Shown here: piece by piece, positions 24,217 through 35,083 of the stretch
Position numbering within the stretch: the first letter of the stretch is position 1
Layout of the letters: every line of letters starts with the position of its first letter
From: Salinarimonas rosea DSM 21201
Lineage (GTDB): Bacteria > Pseudomonadota > Alphaproteobacteria > Rhizobiales > Beijerinckiaceae
Assembly (NCBI RefSeq): GCF_000429045.1
Contig: NZ_AUBC01000015.1
Span: 110,949-174,948, forward strand
DNA length: 64,000 nucleotides
Reading direction: 5' to 3'
Made by a program: the position numbers and the translations under genes
The notes under the pieces: generated by a model
Seen by the model: only the letters and a program-made list of their open reading frames with translations
Database searches by the model: none
Told to the model about the DNA's origin: nothing

Positions 24217-26964
24217 TCAAGTCCGCCCGCGCAGCCGCACCACCCCGCGGCGCACCAGCTTCTCCGCCTCGAGCATGACGAGCACCCCGACGCCGGCGCC
24301 GAGGGCCACGCCCATCTCCGTCCAGCCGAGCGGGCGCGAGCCGAAGATCGCGTTCATGAACGGGGCGTAGGTGAAGACGAGCTGGAGCGCGCTCACGGCG
24401 CCGACCACGATCAGCACCGCGGGGGTGCCGAGCGCGCCGGCCAGCGTCATCGACGGGCTGTCGAGGTAGCGCACCGCGAAGAGGTAGAAGATCTCCATCG
24501 CGACGAGCGCGTTCACCGCGACCGTCCGCGCCGCCTCCGGCTCGAGGCCCTGCGCGACGCCCCAGCGATAGGCGCCGAAGATGCCCGCCGTGAACAGGGC
24601 CGAGACGAATGCCACCCGCCAGACGAGGAACGCGTCGAGGATGCGCCGCGTCGGGTCGCGGGGGCGCCGGCGCATGACGTCGGGCTCCGGCGGCTCGAAG
24701 GCGAGGCTCGTGCCCAGGATGACGGAGGAGACCATGTTCACCCACAGGATCTGCACGGCCATGATCGGCAGCGCCAGGCCCGCGAGCAGCGCGATGACGA
24801 GGCTCGCCGACTCGCCGCCGTTGATCGGCAGCAGGAAGGCGATCCCCTTGCGCAGGTTGGCGTAGACCGTGCGCCCGGCCCGCACCGCGGCCTCCAGCGT
24901 CGCGAAGTCGTCGTCGAGCAGCACCATGTCGGCGGCCTGCTTGGCCGCCTCCGAGCCCTTGCGGCCCATCGCGACGCCGACGTCGGCGCGCTTGAGCGCC
25001 GGCGCGTCGTTGACGCCGTCTCCCGTCATCGCGACGACGAGCCCCTGCGCCTGCAGCGCCGAGACGAGCCGGATCTTGTGCTCGGGGCTGGTACGGGCGA
25101 AGACGTCGACCTCGCGCACCCGCTTCGCCAACGTGGCGTCGTCGAGACCATCCAGGTCGCGACCGGTGAGCACGTCGTCCGGGCGGCCGAGGCCGAGCGC
25201 GCGGGCGATGGCCGAGGCGGTCGCGGCGTGGTCGCCGGTGATCATCTTCACGTCGATGCCGGCGGCGTGGCACTCGGCGACGGCGTCGACGGCCTCCTCG
25301 CGCGGCGGGTCGATGAGGCCGACGAGGCCGATCAGCACGAGCCCGTCGCCGACGCCCTCGATGTCGAGCATGTCCTCGTCGACGCCCTCGCTCTCCCCCG
25401 CCGGGCGCCCGGCGAAGGCGAGGACCCGCTGGCCCTTCGCGGCGATCGCCTCGATCGCCGCGTGCCAATGCCCGCGGTCGAGCGGCAGCTCCTGCCCGTC
25501 CGCGCCGCGGACCGCGTCGCACATCGCGAGGATGCGCTCGGGCGCGCCCTTGACGAAGACGTAGGCGCCGCGCTCGGCTTCCACCGGCGCGTCCAGCGTC
25601 GCCATGAAGCGGTGCTGCGCGTCGAAGGGGACGGCGTCGCGCCGCGTCCAGGCGGCGCGCTCCGCCCGCGGATCGAAGCCCGCCTTCGCCGCGAGAGCGA
25701 CGAGCGCGCCCTCCATCGGGTCGCCCTCGACGCGCCAGCCGTGCTCGGTCCGCGAGAGCGCCGCGTCGTTGCACAGGAGCGCCGCGCGGGCGAGGTCCGC
25801 GAGCAGCGGCTCGCGGTCGGGGTCGACCGCCTCGCCGTCGCGGAGGAACCGCCCTTCCGGCGCATACCCCTCCCCCGTCACCTCGTAGACGAGGTCCGCG
25901 GTCATCACGGTCGCGGCCATCATCTCGTTGCGGGTGAGCGTGCCGGTCTTGTCCGAGCAGATCACGGAGATCGCACCCAGCGTCTCGATGGCGGGGAGCC
26001 GGCGCACGACGGCGTTGCGCCGCGCCATGCCCTGGACGCCGATGGCGAGCGTGATGGTGAGGAGCGCCGGCAGGCCCTCCGGCATCGCCGCCACCATCAG
26101 CCCGACGACCGCGATGAACAGCTCGTCGAAGGCGTAGTCGCGCACGAGGAGGCCGAAGGCGAGCACGAGCGCCGCGGCGACGACGATGACCACGGCCAGC
26201 GTCTTCGCCAGGGTGTCGATCTGGCGCAGCAGCGGCGTCGTCATCTCGCCGACGTCGGCGAGGAGCCCGGAGATACGCCCGATCTCGGTGCGCCCGCCGG
26301 TCGCCACGACGACGCCGCGGCCGGACCCCGCCGTCACCATCGTGCCGGAATAGGCCATGGAGGCGCGGTCGCCGAGCTGCGCGTCCGTCTCGACGGGGTG
26401 CACCGACTTCTCGGAGGGCACGCTCTCGCCGGTGAGCGCGGCCTCCTCGATGCGCAGGTTGCGCGCCTCGACGACCCGCAGGTCCGCCGGCACGCGATCG
26501 CCCGCCTCGACGAGGACGACGTCGCCCGGCACCAGGTGCTCGCCGGGAATGCCGACGCGCTTGCCGTCGCGCAGGGTCGCGGCATGGGGCGCGAGCATGC
26601 CGCGGATCGCCTCGAGCGCCGCCTCCGCCTTGCCCTCCTGGACGAAGCCGATGCCGACGTTCGCCACCACGACGGCGAGGATGACGGCGGTGTCGATCCA
26701 ATGCCCGAGCAGCGCCGTCACCGCCGCCGAGACGAGGAGGATCCAGATCAGGACGGAGTTCACCTGGTCGGCGAGCCGCTGGAGCGGCCCGCGTGCCTTC
26801 GCCTGCGGAAGCCGGTTCGGCCCGTGCCGCTCGAGCCGCCGCGCGGCTTCGTCCTGCGTCAGGCCGTGCGGTGCGGTGTCGAGGCGGGCGAGGGCGTCGT
26901 CGTGCGCGAGCGCGTGCCACGGGTGGTCGTCGACGGGGCGCGTCGCGTCGTCTCGGGGGGACAT
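24217..26964 (-). CDS. P-type cation-transporting ATPase (P2-type)
   Basis: This 915-residue inner-membrane pump has an N-terminal cation-ATPase domain (GLTQDEAARRLERHGPNRL), TGES of the A domain near residue 180, the M4 ion-site segment MPEGLPALLTITLA near 290 and the phosphorylation loop SDKTGTLTRNE near 336. The hinge is TGDGVNDAPALKRAD near 650. The C-terminal six helices include NMVSSVILGTSLAFEPPE. The PEGLP site and overall plan match calcium- or Na/K-type P2 pumps rather than heavy-metal P1B pumps. The ion cannot be assigned with confidence. ATG 26964 is chosen because it starts the cytoplasmic N-domain. Confidence 0.9.
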   Translation of the reverse strand: MSPRDDATRPVDDHPWHALAHDDALARLDTAPHGLTQDEAARRLERHGPNRLPQAKARGPLQRLADQVNSVLIWILLVSAAVTALLGHWIDTAVILAVVVANVGIGFVQEGKAEAALEAIRGMLAPHAATLRDGKRVGIPGEHLVPGDVVLVEAGDRVPADLRVVEARNLRIEEAALTGESVPSEKSVHPVETDAQLGDRASMAYSGTMVTAGSGRGVVVATGGRTEIGRISGLLADVGEMTTPLLRQIDTLAKTLAVVIVVAAALVLAFGLLVRDYAFDELFIAVVGLMVAAMPEGLPALLTITLAIGVQGMARRNAVVRRLPAIETLGAISVICSDKTGTLTRNEMMAATVMTADLVYEVTGEGYAPEGRFLRDGEAVDPDREPLLADLARAALLCNDAALSRTEHGWRVEGDPMEGALVALAAKAGFDPRAERAAWTRRDAVPFDAQHRFMATLDAPVEAERGAYVFVKGAPERILAMCDAVRGADGQELPLDRGHWHAAIEAIAAKGQRVLAFAGRPAGESEGVDEDMLDIEGVGDGLVLIGLVGLIDPPREEAVDAVAECHAAGIDVKMITGDHAATASAIARALGLGRPDDVLTGRDLDGLDDATLAKRVREVDVFARTSPEHKIRLVSALQAQGLVVAMTGDGVNDAPALKRADVGVAMGRKGSEAAKQAADMVLLDDDFATLEAAVRAGRTVYANLRKGIAFLLPINGGESASLVIALLAGLALPIMAVQILWVNMVSSVILGTSLAFEPPEPDVMRRRPRDPTRRILDAFLVWRVAFVSALFTAGIFGAYRWGVAQGLEPEAARTVAVNALVAMEIFYLFAVRYLDSPSMTLAGALGTPAVLIVVGAVSALQLVFTYAPFMNAIFGSRPLGWTEMGVALGAGVGVLVMLEAEKLVRRGVVRLRGRT

Positions 26965-26988
26965 CGGCAGGTAACTCCACGCGAATCT

Positions 26989-27138
26989 CCTTCCCTCTCG
27001 GGGAAGGCGGCGCCGGCGAAGCCGGTGACGAATGGGCACGCCTCCGGGCGTGTTCGGCGAAGCCGAAGCCGGCCGCGAGATCCACGGACCCCGCGCCCGG
27101 CACGCTTCGCGCGCACTCCCCTCCCCCTAGAGGGAGGG
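26989..27138. repeat. Composite inverted-repeat element (REP-like)
   Basis: CCTTCCCTCTCGGGGAAGG at 26,989-27,007 and TCCCTCCCCCTAGAGGGAGGGA at its other end bound this element. In between are GCCGGCGAAGCCGGTGACGA and the GGCTTCGGCTTCGCCGA-like inner palindrome found in the sibling copies. It fills the gap between the ATPase and the GNAT-nitrilase gene; no gene is visible. Confidence 0.65.
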
Positions 27139-27143
27139 AAATC

Positions 27144-28835
<1,692 letters not shown>

Positions 28836-28896
28836 GAAAGCCTCTCTCTTCTGCGCCGGGCGCGCCGGCGGTCTCGTCATGATCCTCGCGACGATC

Positions 28897-30669
28897 CTAG
28901 AGCGGCCAGACGAGGAGGATCATCGGGATTCCCACGCACAGGACGACGATCTCCAAGGGCAGGCCGAGGCGCCAGTAGTCGCCGAAGCGGAACCCGCCGG
29001 GGCCCAGGATCAGGGTGTTGTTCTGGTGGCCGATCGGGGTCAGGAAGGCACAGGACGACCCGATGGCCACGGCCATCAGGAACGGATCCGGGTTGGCGCC
29101 CATCACGCCCGCGATCCCGATGGCGATCGGGCACATAACGGTCGCGGTCGCCGCATTGTTCATGAAATCGGTGAGGCACATCGTCATCACCATGAGCCCG
29201 ACGAGCACGAGAACGGGGCTCCCCTCGCCGATCAGCCCCATCATCCCGCGCGCGACCGCGTCCGCCGCGCCGGTGGACGCGACCGCCCCGGCGACGGGGA
29301 TGAGCGCACCGAGCAGCACGATCACCGGCCATTCGATCGCGCCGTAGAGCTCGCGCGTCGGCACGATCGAGCCGAGCACGAAGGCGAGCGCGGCGAGCGT
29401 GAAGGCGATCTCGGCGGGCAGGACCCCGAGCGCCGTCGCCGCCACGGCGGCCGCCATGATGCCCGTCGCGAGCCAGGCGTCGCGCTTGGCGGGGAACCGC
29501 AGCGAGCGCTCCGCCAGGGGCACGCAGTCGAAATGGGCGGAGAAGTCGGCGAGCGTCTCGGGCGTCCCCTGGAGGAGCAGCACGTCTCCGGGCGCGAGCC
29601 GCGTCTGCCGCAGCCGCGAGATCGAGCGGCGGCCCTGGCGCGATATGGCGAGGAGATTGATCGCGTGGCGCGAGCGCAGCTTGAGATGCTGGGCGGTGCG
29701 GCCGATCAGCGGCGAGCCGGGACGGACCACGACCTCCGCCATCACCGTGTGCTCGGCCTCGAGCGCGCGCACGCCGATGCGCTTGTCCTCCTCGAGCGTC
29801 AGCCCGAGCTTGGCGAGCGCCTGGGGCAGGTTCTTCGAATCCGCCTCGATGACGAGGATGTCGTCCTCGCGCAGGCTGCGCCAGTTCTGCGGCGCGGGGA
29901 TGCGCGCGTTGTCGCGCACGAGGCCCACGACCTGCGCCTCCGCCGCCGCGAGCGTCTCCTCCACCTCCTTGAGCGTCATGCCGACGGCGCGCGCCCGCGC
30001 CGGCACCCGCGCCTCGGTGAGGTAGGCGCCGATGTCGAAGTTCTGGCCGGCGCCGCGGGGCCGGTCGGGCACCAGGAAGCGCGAGCCCACGACGACGAGG
30101 AGCACGCCCGCGCCGGCGACCGCGACGCCGACGGGCGCGAAGTCGAACATGCCGAAGGGCGTGCCCGTGGCGCTCGCCCGGAAGCCGGCGACGATGAGGT
30201 TCGGCGGGGTGCCGATCAGCGTCGTCATCCCGCCGAGAATCGAGGCGAAGGAGAGCGGCATCAGGATCTGCCCGGGCGCCACGTCCGCCCGGCGCGCCGC
30301 CGCGAGCGCGGCGGGCATCATCAGCGCGAGCGCGCCGATGTTGTTCATGAAGGCGGACATGAACGCGGTCAGCGCGCACATGGTGAGGATGATCGCCCAT
30401 GCCCCGGCGCTCTCGTGCAGGACGCGCCGCACGACGCGGTCGATCGCCCCGCTCGCGGCGAGGCCATGGCTGAGGACGAGGACGGCGGCGACCGTGATCA
30501 CGGCCGGATGGCCGAAGCCGGAGAACGCGGCCTCGGCCGGCACGAGGCCCGCGAGCACGCAGGCGATCAGCGCGGCGACGGCGACGAGGTCGTGCCGCCA
30601 CCGGCCCCACAGGAAGAGGCCCATCGCGACCGCGATGATCGCCAGGATCATGACCTGAGGCGCCGTCAT
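28897..30669 (-). CDS. SLC13/DASS-type transporter with cytoplasmic TrkA-C domains
   Basis: This 590-residue membrane protein has N- and C-terminal transmembrane halves around two TrkA-C/RCK_C domains (about residues 205-385). Each half carries a conserved hairpin: TAFMSAFMNNIGALALMMP with GGMTTLIGTPPNLIV in the first, and CLTDFMNNAATATVMCP with FLTPIGHQNNTLIL in the second. This is the plan of SLC13-like Na+/anion or sulfate permeases (SdcS/YfbS type). The transported ion is uncertain. ATG 30669 faces the divergent MFS gene across 221 bp. Confidence 0.88.
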   Translation of the reverse strand: MTAPQVMILAIIAVAMGLFLWGRWRHDLVAVAALIACVLAGLVPAEAAFSGFGHPAVITVAAVLVLSHGLAASGAIDRVVRRVLHESAGAWAIILTMCALTAFMSAFMNNIGALALMMPAALAAARRADVAPGQILMPLSFASILGGMTTLIGTPPNLIVAGFRASATGTPFGMFDFAPVGVAVAGAGVLLVVVGSRFLVPDRPRGAGQNFDIGAYLTEARVPARARAVGMTLKEVEETLAAAEAQVVGLVRDNARIPAPQNWRSLREDDILVIEADSKNLPQALAKLGLTLEEDKRIGVRALEAEHTVMAEVVVRPGSPLIGRTAQHLKLRSRHAINLLAISRQGRRSISRLRQTRLAPGDVLLLQGTPETLADFSAHFDCVPLAERSLRFPAKRDAWLATGIMAAAVAATALGVLPAEIAFTLAALAFVLGSIVPTRELYGAIEWPVIVLLGALIPVAGAVASTGAADAVARGMMGLIGEGSPVLVLVGLMVMTMCLTDFMNNAATATVMCPIAIGIAGVMGANPDPFLMAVAIGSSCAFLTPIGHQNNTLILGPGGFRFGDYWRLGLPLEIVVLCVGIPMILLVWPL

Positions 30670-30890
30670 GGGCCGTTCCGACCGATCCGAGCAGCGGGCA
30701 AGGGCGACGGCCTCCCGCGCGTCGCCTCGTCTGCGAGCGCCGCGCTTCGAGCGGATGTTCGAACACACATCGGCACGCCGGGCAAGCCCCGGGAGACGCG
30801 CCGGGAGCATGCCGACCTTGCCGTCTCGCGCCTTGCGGTCGCACCGCGCGGGTCCTACGCCTTTCCCTGGGAGACGGGCGGGAGACGCGC

Positions 30891-32084
30891 ATGGCGAACG
30901 AGATCGGAGCACGCGGCGCCTCCGCCGGAGGGCGGCTCGCGCCGTGGCTTCCGGCGCTGCTCGCCGTTCTCGTCGGCATCGGCTTCGCGCGCTTCGCCTA
31001 TACGCCGCTCCTGCCGCTCCTCGTCGAGCGCGGCTGGGTGAGCGCGCCGCAGGCCGCCTTCGCGGGCGCGGCGAACCTCGCGGGCTACCTCGTCGGCGCC
31101 CTTCTCGCGCAGGCGCTCGCCGCCCGGCGGGAGCGCGGCGCGATCCTGAACGCGGCGCTGGCCCTCGCCGTCGTCTCGCTGGGAGCCTGCGCGGTCCCCC
31201 TGGGTGCGCCGTGGGGTGCACTCTGGCTCTCGGTGTTCCGCTTCCTCGCCGGGGTGGCCGGCGGGCTGATCATGGTGCTCGGGCCGTCCGCCGTCCTCTC
31301 CCGCACGCCGCCGGAGGCGAAGAGCCGGGTCTCCGGCATCGTCTTCGCGGGCGTGGGCATCGGCGTCGTGCTCTCCGGGGCGCTGCTGCCCGCGCTCGCC
31401 ACGCTCGGCCTCGTCGCCACCTGGCTCGCGCTGGCCGCCATGGCGCTCCTCCTCACGGCGATCGCCTGGCGGCGCTGGCCGGACGGAGCGGGCGCTCCCG
31501 CCGGCGGGGCGATGCCCCGGCGGGCGCCGATCGCCATGGCGCTCCTCGTCCTCGCCTACGCGACCGACGGCACCGGCTTCGTCCCGCACACGCTCTTCCT
31601 GTCGGACTTCGTCGCCCGCGGGCTCGGCCGGGGCGAGGCGGCGGGCGGGCTCGCTTGGACCGTGTTCGGCGTCGGCGCCCTCGTCGGCGCGCCCCTGTGC
31701 GGGCTCGTGGCGACGCGGATCGGGGCCGGGCGCGCGCTCGTCGGCGCGCTGTTCGTCAAGGCGGCTGCGGTGGCGCTTCCCCTGGTCTCGACCGCGACCG
31801 CGGCGCTCTGGCTCTCCGCGCTCCTCGTCGGCGCGCTGACGCCCGGCATGGTCGCCCTCGCCGCCGGGCTGACCGCGAGCCTCGCGAGCGGCCCGGCCCA
31901 GGCGCGGCTCTTCGGCACGATGACGATCGCCTTCGCCGTCGCCCAGGCGGCGGGCGCCTACGCGCTCTCGGCGCTCTTCGCGTCGAGCGGCTCGCACCTG
32001 CCGCTGTTCGCCGCGGGCGCGGCGGTGCTCGCGGGGGGAGGGGTCGCGGCGATGGCGGCCGTGCGGATGCTGGGGCGGGGGTGA
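30891..32084 (+). CDS. MFS transporter, YbfB/YjiJ family
   Basis: This 397-residue, about 12-helix transporter has the family-specific beginning GIGFARFAYTPLLPLLVERG near residue 30 and NLAGYLVGALLA near 65. The middle loop is short and the second half has the DGTGFVPHTLFLSDFVARG block. Substrates of this family are mostly unknown (small organic acids or drugs). ATG 30891 has GGGAGACGCGC upstream. After its stop the GC content falls visibly into the small accessory insert. Confidence 0.85.
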   Translation: MANEIGARGASAGGRLAPWLPALLAVLVGIGFARFAYTPLLPLLVERGWVSAPQAAFAGAANLAGYLVGALLAQALAARRERGAILNAALALAVVSLGACAVPLGAPWGALWLSVFRFLAGVAGGLIMVLGPSAVLSRTPPEAKSRVSGIVFAGVGIGVVLSGALLPALATLGLVATWLALAAMALLLTAIAWRRWPDGAGAPAGGAMPRRAPIAMALLVLAYATDGTGFVPHTLFLSDFVARGLGRGEAAGGLAWTVFGVGALVGAPLCGLVATRIGAGRALVGALFVKAAAVALPLVSTATAALWLSALLVGALTPGMVALAAGLTASLASGPAQARLFGTMTIAFAVAQAAGAYALSALFASSGSHLPLFAAGAAVLAGGGVAAMAAVRMLGRG

Positions 32085-32168
32085 AGGCGCGCGGCTGGGT
32101 TTCGGGGAAATCGCCTTGACCGAAGGCGCCGATCCACGCACTTCTTGCTCAGGGACGGGAGCCTGCCC

Positions 32169-32408
32169 ATGAAGCGCATCACCTGCGGCGATTTCCGGGA
32201 CTGCCTCGAACAGCTGATCGAGGAGGTCTGCGCTACCCACACTCCGCTCGCCGTCACGCACTCCGGCGGAGAGTCTGTCGTCGTAATGTCGGCCGAGGAC
32301 TACGCCGGTCTTATTGAGACCGTCCATTTGCTCGAGCAATCAAAGAACCTTGAGCGGCTCGCAGGCTCAGTTGCCAAATTAGACGGCCAAAACAGCGTAG
32401 GAGAATGA
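32169..32408 (+). CDS. Phd/YefM-type antitoxin without a visible toxin partner
   Basis: This 79-residue protein matches the Phd/YefM antitoxin pattern. It has an N-terminal DNA-binding part (FRDCLEQLIEEV), HTPLAVTHSGGESVVVMSAEDYAGL in the middle and a C-terminal helix (VHLLEQSKNLERLAGSVAKL) that in relatives wraps around the toxin. YefM partners normally precede a YoeB/RelE toxin gene by a few bases, but here the next gene is on the opposite strand and is not a toxin. The ATG at 32169 is preceded by GGGACGGGAGCC. It lies at the edge of an AT-richer insert. Confidence 0.8.
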   Translation: MKRITCGDFRDCLEQLIEEVCATHTPLAVTHSGGESVVVMSAEDYAGLIETVHLLEQSKNLERLAGSVAKLDGQNSVGE

Positions 32409-32423
32409 TCAGAATTCTCTAGT

Positions 32424-33774
32424 TTATTTTGCGGCTTTATCATTTTTCTTCGGAGTATTGCTTGTGGTATCTTTATCTTTCTGCTCCCAGTTGAAAAGAG
32501 CCATATGACGATCCAGAACGAAATCGACAAAGGTCGATGCCGCGCCAATAGCTAGTCGAGCATGCCTTGGCTCAAGTCCACGGAAATTCCGTCCGCGACC
32601 ATGGCCCGAGCCATACGCGTTTCTTATCGGACCAAGCGAATGCGCGATCTTTCCAAGACTCGTAAGCACATCTCGGATCTCCTTTGCCGCCCTTGCATCC
32701 TCCGGGATCTCCTGCGGCATGATCTTAATCACTGTTCGGAGAAGTTTCAATAATTCTGGAATTTCTGCCCCTTCCGGGAAAGCTACGCCCACGATCGTTC
32801 AGAACTATTTTGCAGCAACTCTCAACAAGATCCTTCGCTATCCCGATCGCGGCGCCAGGATCCGCATCGCCAATTCGCTGCAAGCGCTCGAGTTCCTGGT
32901 ATATCGTTTTAGCCCCGATTGAAGTAGAAACAGCTTTGACACGTTGGATTGCAATTCCAATGCCATGTACCTTGCGTTCTGCAACGAAATTCGGCCGACC
33001 GTCGATCACAACATCTTCAACAAGCTCCCAACCATCACGGTTTAAATGAGCATTGATCGCCCTCACCAGAATATCTTGTTCCTCTGGGTCAGTGCGAACA
33101 AGCGGGTGTACAACTTGACAAACAAACTCAAGAAATTTCTCCTGGCTTCCAGATTTAAGATTAATTCTGCGGTCGGAGTAGACCCAGTCGAGCGGGTGAT
33201 CATCATTATTGATTGTATGTTGATATATATCACTGTAAGCATCTCTATAACGAGAGTCGTACGATGGCATCTGCGTAAGATCATAAATTCGCTCCAGAAA
33301 TCTAACGTCGTCGAGAGCTCCATACCAAACGATTTTTCTCGCGCGAAATTCATCCAGGATTGCGACGCGGGTCCTGGCACTCAGAACCCCGGATGCTGAA
33401 TAGGGGCTTTCCGTCGCACTTCTCGGACATACTTCAACGGATACCCAAAAACCAGCATCCTTTCCAATTACGATTGAAAGAGCACCGGCAATTTGACTTG
33501 AAATCTCATCAATTTCGTTTTCCACCAGCACGAACGATTTAACTGGTATGCGAAGACGAACGGTCCAGAGCTCTGTACCTCCGTTCCAATTGTCGTCTCC
33601 CGAGTGGACAATTTCGATTTGCGCACTGGAAAGGACGGAAAGAGCCGCGTTCTGCGCCTTCTCCCGAACTACTTCGGCGGCGGTCGGCAGCGCACCTTCT
33701 ATTTGTCGTCGAACACTGAGAGACATGGTCGTTGAGGGCCCACCGTTCTCGTCGCAGATGCCATGCTCGCGCAT
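32424..33774 (-). pseudogene. Abortive-infection (Abi_C-like) family gene split by a frameshift
   Basis: Two overlapping minus-strand frames, 33,774-32,725 and 32,792-32,424, together read as one protein of about 450 residues. The first ends near AIGIAKDLVESCCKIVLNDRG. The second continues FPEGAEIPELLKLLRTVIKI and ends with LGPIRNAYGSGHGRGRNF and RHARLAIGAASTFVDFVLDRH. This order, with the RNxYGxxHG block, matches the C-terminal domain of abortive-infection proteins. Dropping one C at 32,787 restores NDRGVAFPEG across the junction. So there is a one-base insertion, a recent mutation, or a sequencing error. The N-terminal 330 residues are not recognised. An ATG at 33,726 is an alternative start. 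Base composition is distinctly AT-richer than the neighbours, suggesting transfer. Confidence 0.7.
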
Positions 33775-33862
33775 AGATATCAGATATTGCGTTAGTCCGT
33801 AGGCTCACCAAACCAATGTCCACAAGAAAGCAGCGCCCAAGCCAGCGATCAACACAGAACGG

Positions 33863-33890
33863 AAAAAGGCGGCCCCGGAGGACCGCCTTT
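33863..33890 (-). terminator. Intrinsic terminator of rplM-rpsI
   Basis: On the minus strand GGCGGTCC and GGGCCGCC (with one G.U-type or mismatch position) form a stem around TCCG, directly followed by TTTTT. It lies about 35 bp after the rpsI stop codon. Confidence 0.85.
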
Positions 33891-33923
33891 CCCATTGAAC
33901 CGCTGGCCGAAACGGCCGGACGA

Positions 33924-34403
33924 TCAGCGCTTCGAGAACTGGAACGAGCGGCGGGCCTTGGCCTTGCCGTACTTCTTGCGCTCGACCGTGCGGGAGTCGC
34001 GCGTCAGGAAGCCGTTCTTCTTGAGCACGCCGCGCAGCTCGGGCTCGTAGTAGGTCAGCGCCTTCGAGAGGCCGTGGCGCACCGCGCCCGCCTGGCCCGA
34101 CAGGCCGCCGCCGGCGACCGTGACGGTGATGTCGTACTGGTCGACGCGGCCGGTGAGCTGGAGCGGCTGATTGAGGATCATCCGCAGGACCGGGCGCGCG
34201 AAGTAGACCTCGAGCGTGCGATCGTTGACGGTGATCTTGCCGGTGCCGGGCTTGATCCAGACGCGGGCGATGGCGTCCTTGCGCTTGCCGGTGGCATAGG
34301 CGCGACCGTAGGGGTCGAGCTTCTGGACGTGGACCGGACGCTCCTCGGCGGGCGTCGTGGTCTGCGCCTGGCCGAGATCGGAGAGGGACTGCAGGGTCGC
34401 CAT
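33924..34403 (-). CDS. rpsI: 30S ribosomal protein S9 (uS9)
   Basis: This 159-residue protein is of normal alphaproteobacterial length. It carries [14 protein letters not shown] near residue 40, [19 protein letters not shown] near 100 and the basic tail [17 protein letters not shown], whose C-terminus reaches the P-site tRNA. It follows rplM after 2 bp, the conserved L13-S9 pairing, and ends at an intrinsic terminator. Confidence 0.98.
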   Translation of the reverse strand: MATLQSLSDLGQAQTTTPAEERPVHVQKLDPYGRAYATGKRKDAIARVWIKPGTGKITVNDRTLEVYFARPVLRMILNQPLQLTGRVDQYDITVTVAGGGLSGQAGAVRHGLSKALTYYEPELRGVLKKNGFLTRDSRTVERKKYGKAKARRSFQFSKR

Positions 34404-34405
34404 CG

Positions 34406-34867
34406 TCAGATCCTCACGTTCTTGGAGTTCATCGCCGCGACGTCGAGCACCTCGGGCTGCTGCGCCTCGTGGGGATGCTCCGTGCCGGGGTAGACCCGCA
34501 GGTTGCCCATGATCTTGCGGAAGAGCGGGCCGCGCGGCAGCATGCGCTCCACGGCCTTCTCGACGACGCGCTCCGGGAAGCGGCCCTCGAGGATGGAGCG
34601 CGCGGTGCGCTCCTTGATGCCGCCCGGATGGCCGGTGTGGTGGTAGTACACCTTCTGCTCGCGCTTGCGGCCGGTGAACTTCACCTTGTCGGCATTGATG
34701 ACGATGACGTTGTCGCCGCAATCGACGTGGGGCGTGTACGCGGGCTTGTGCTTGCCGCGCAGGCGCATCGCCACGATCGAGGCGAGCCGGCCCACGACGA
34801 GCCCGTCCGCATCGATCACGACCCACTTCTTCTCGACGTCGGCGGGCTTCAGCGAAAAGGTCTTCAT
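34406..34867 (-). CDS. rplM: 50S ribosomal protein L13 (uL13)
   Basis: This 153-residue protein has [16 protein letters not shown] near residue 14, [19 protein letters not shown] near 43, [12 protein letters not shown] near 75 and [21 protein letters not shown] near 110. These are standard uL13 blocks. It binds 23S rRNA early in 50S assembly and in E. coli represses its own operon. It is the first gene of the rplM-rpsI operon. Confidence 0.98.
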   Translation of the reverse strand: MKTFSLKPADVEKKWVVIDADGLVVGRLASIVAMRLRGKHKPAYTPHVDCGDNVIVINADKVKFTGRKREQKVYYHHTGHPGGIKERTARSILEGRFPERVVEKAVERMLPRGPLFRKIMGNLRVYPGTEHPHEAQQPEVLDVAAMNSKNVRI

Positions 34868-34885
34868 CGCGCTGGTTCCCTGTGG

Positions 34886-34976
34886 GGGGCCGTTCGGCCC
34901 CGTTCGAAACGAGAAGCCGCCGGGCGGACCCGGCGGCAGGTGGGCGGTGTCTATGCGCGAACGACCGGCCGGTCAA
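34886..34976 (-). promoter_or_regulatory. rplM-rpsI sigma-70-type promoter and leader hairpin
   Basis: On the minus strand TTGACC (34,976-34,971) and TAGACA (34,953-34,948) are separated by 17 bp, a good sigma-70 match. The leader then contains GGGGCC-GAAC-GGCCCC (34,901-34,886), about 18 bp before the rplM start. A leader hairpin fits L13 autoregulation, but that is inferred. Confidence 0.7.
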
Positions 34977-35083
34977 GCCCTTTCGCACGAAATGGCCCGG
35001 CCAAAAGCCTTGCAGCGCAACGGCTCGAAGCGCTCCTACCGTGATACCACATCTATACGTACCATGATACCGTGCGCCCGGTC

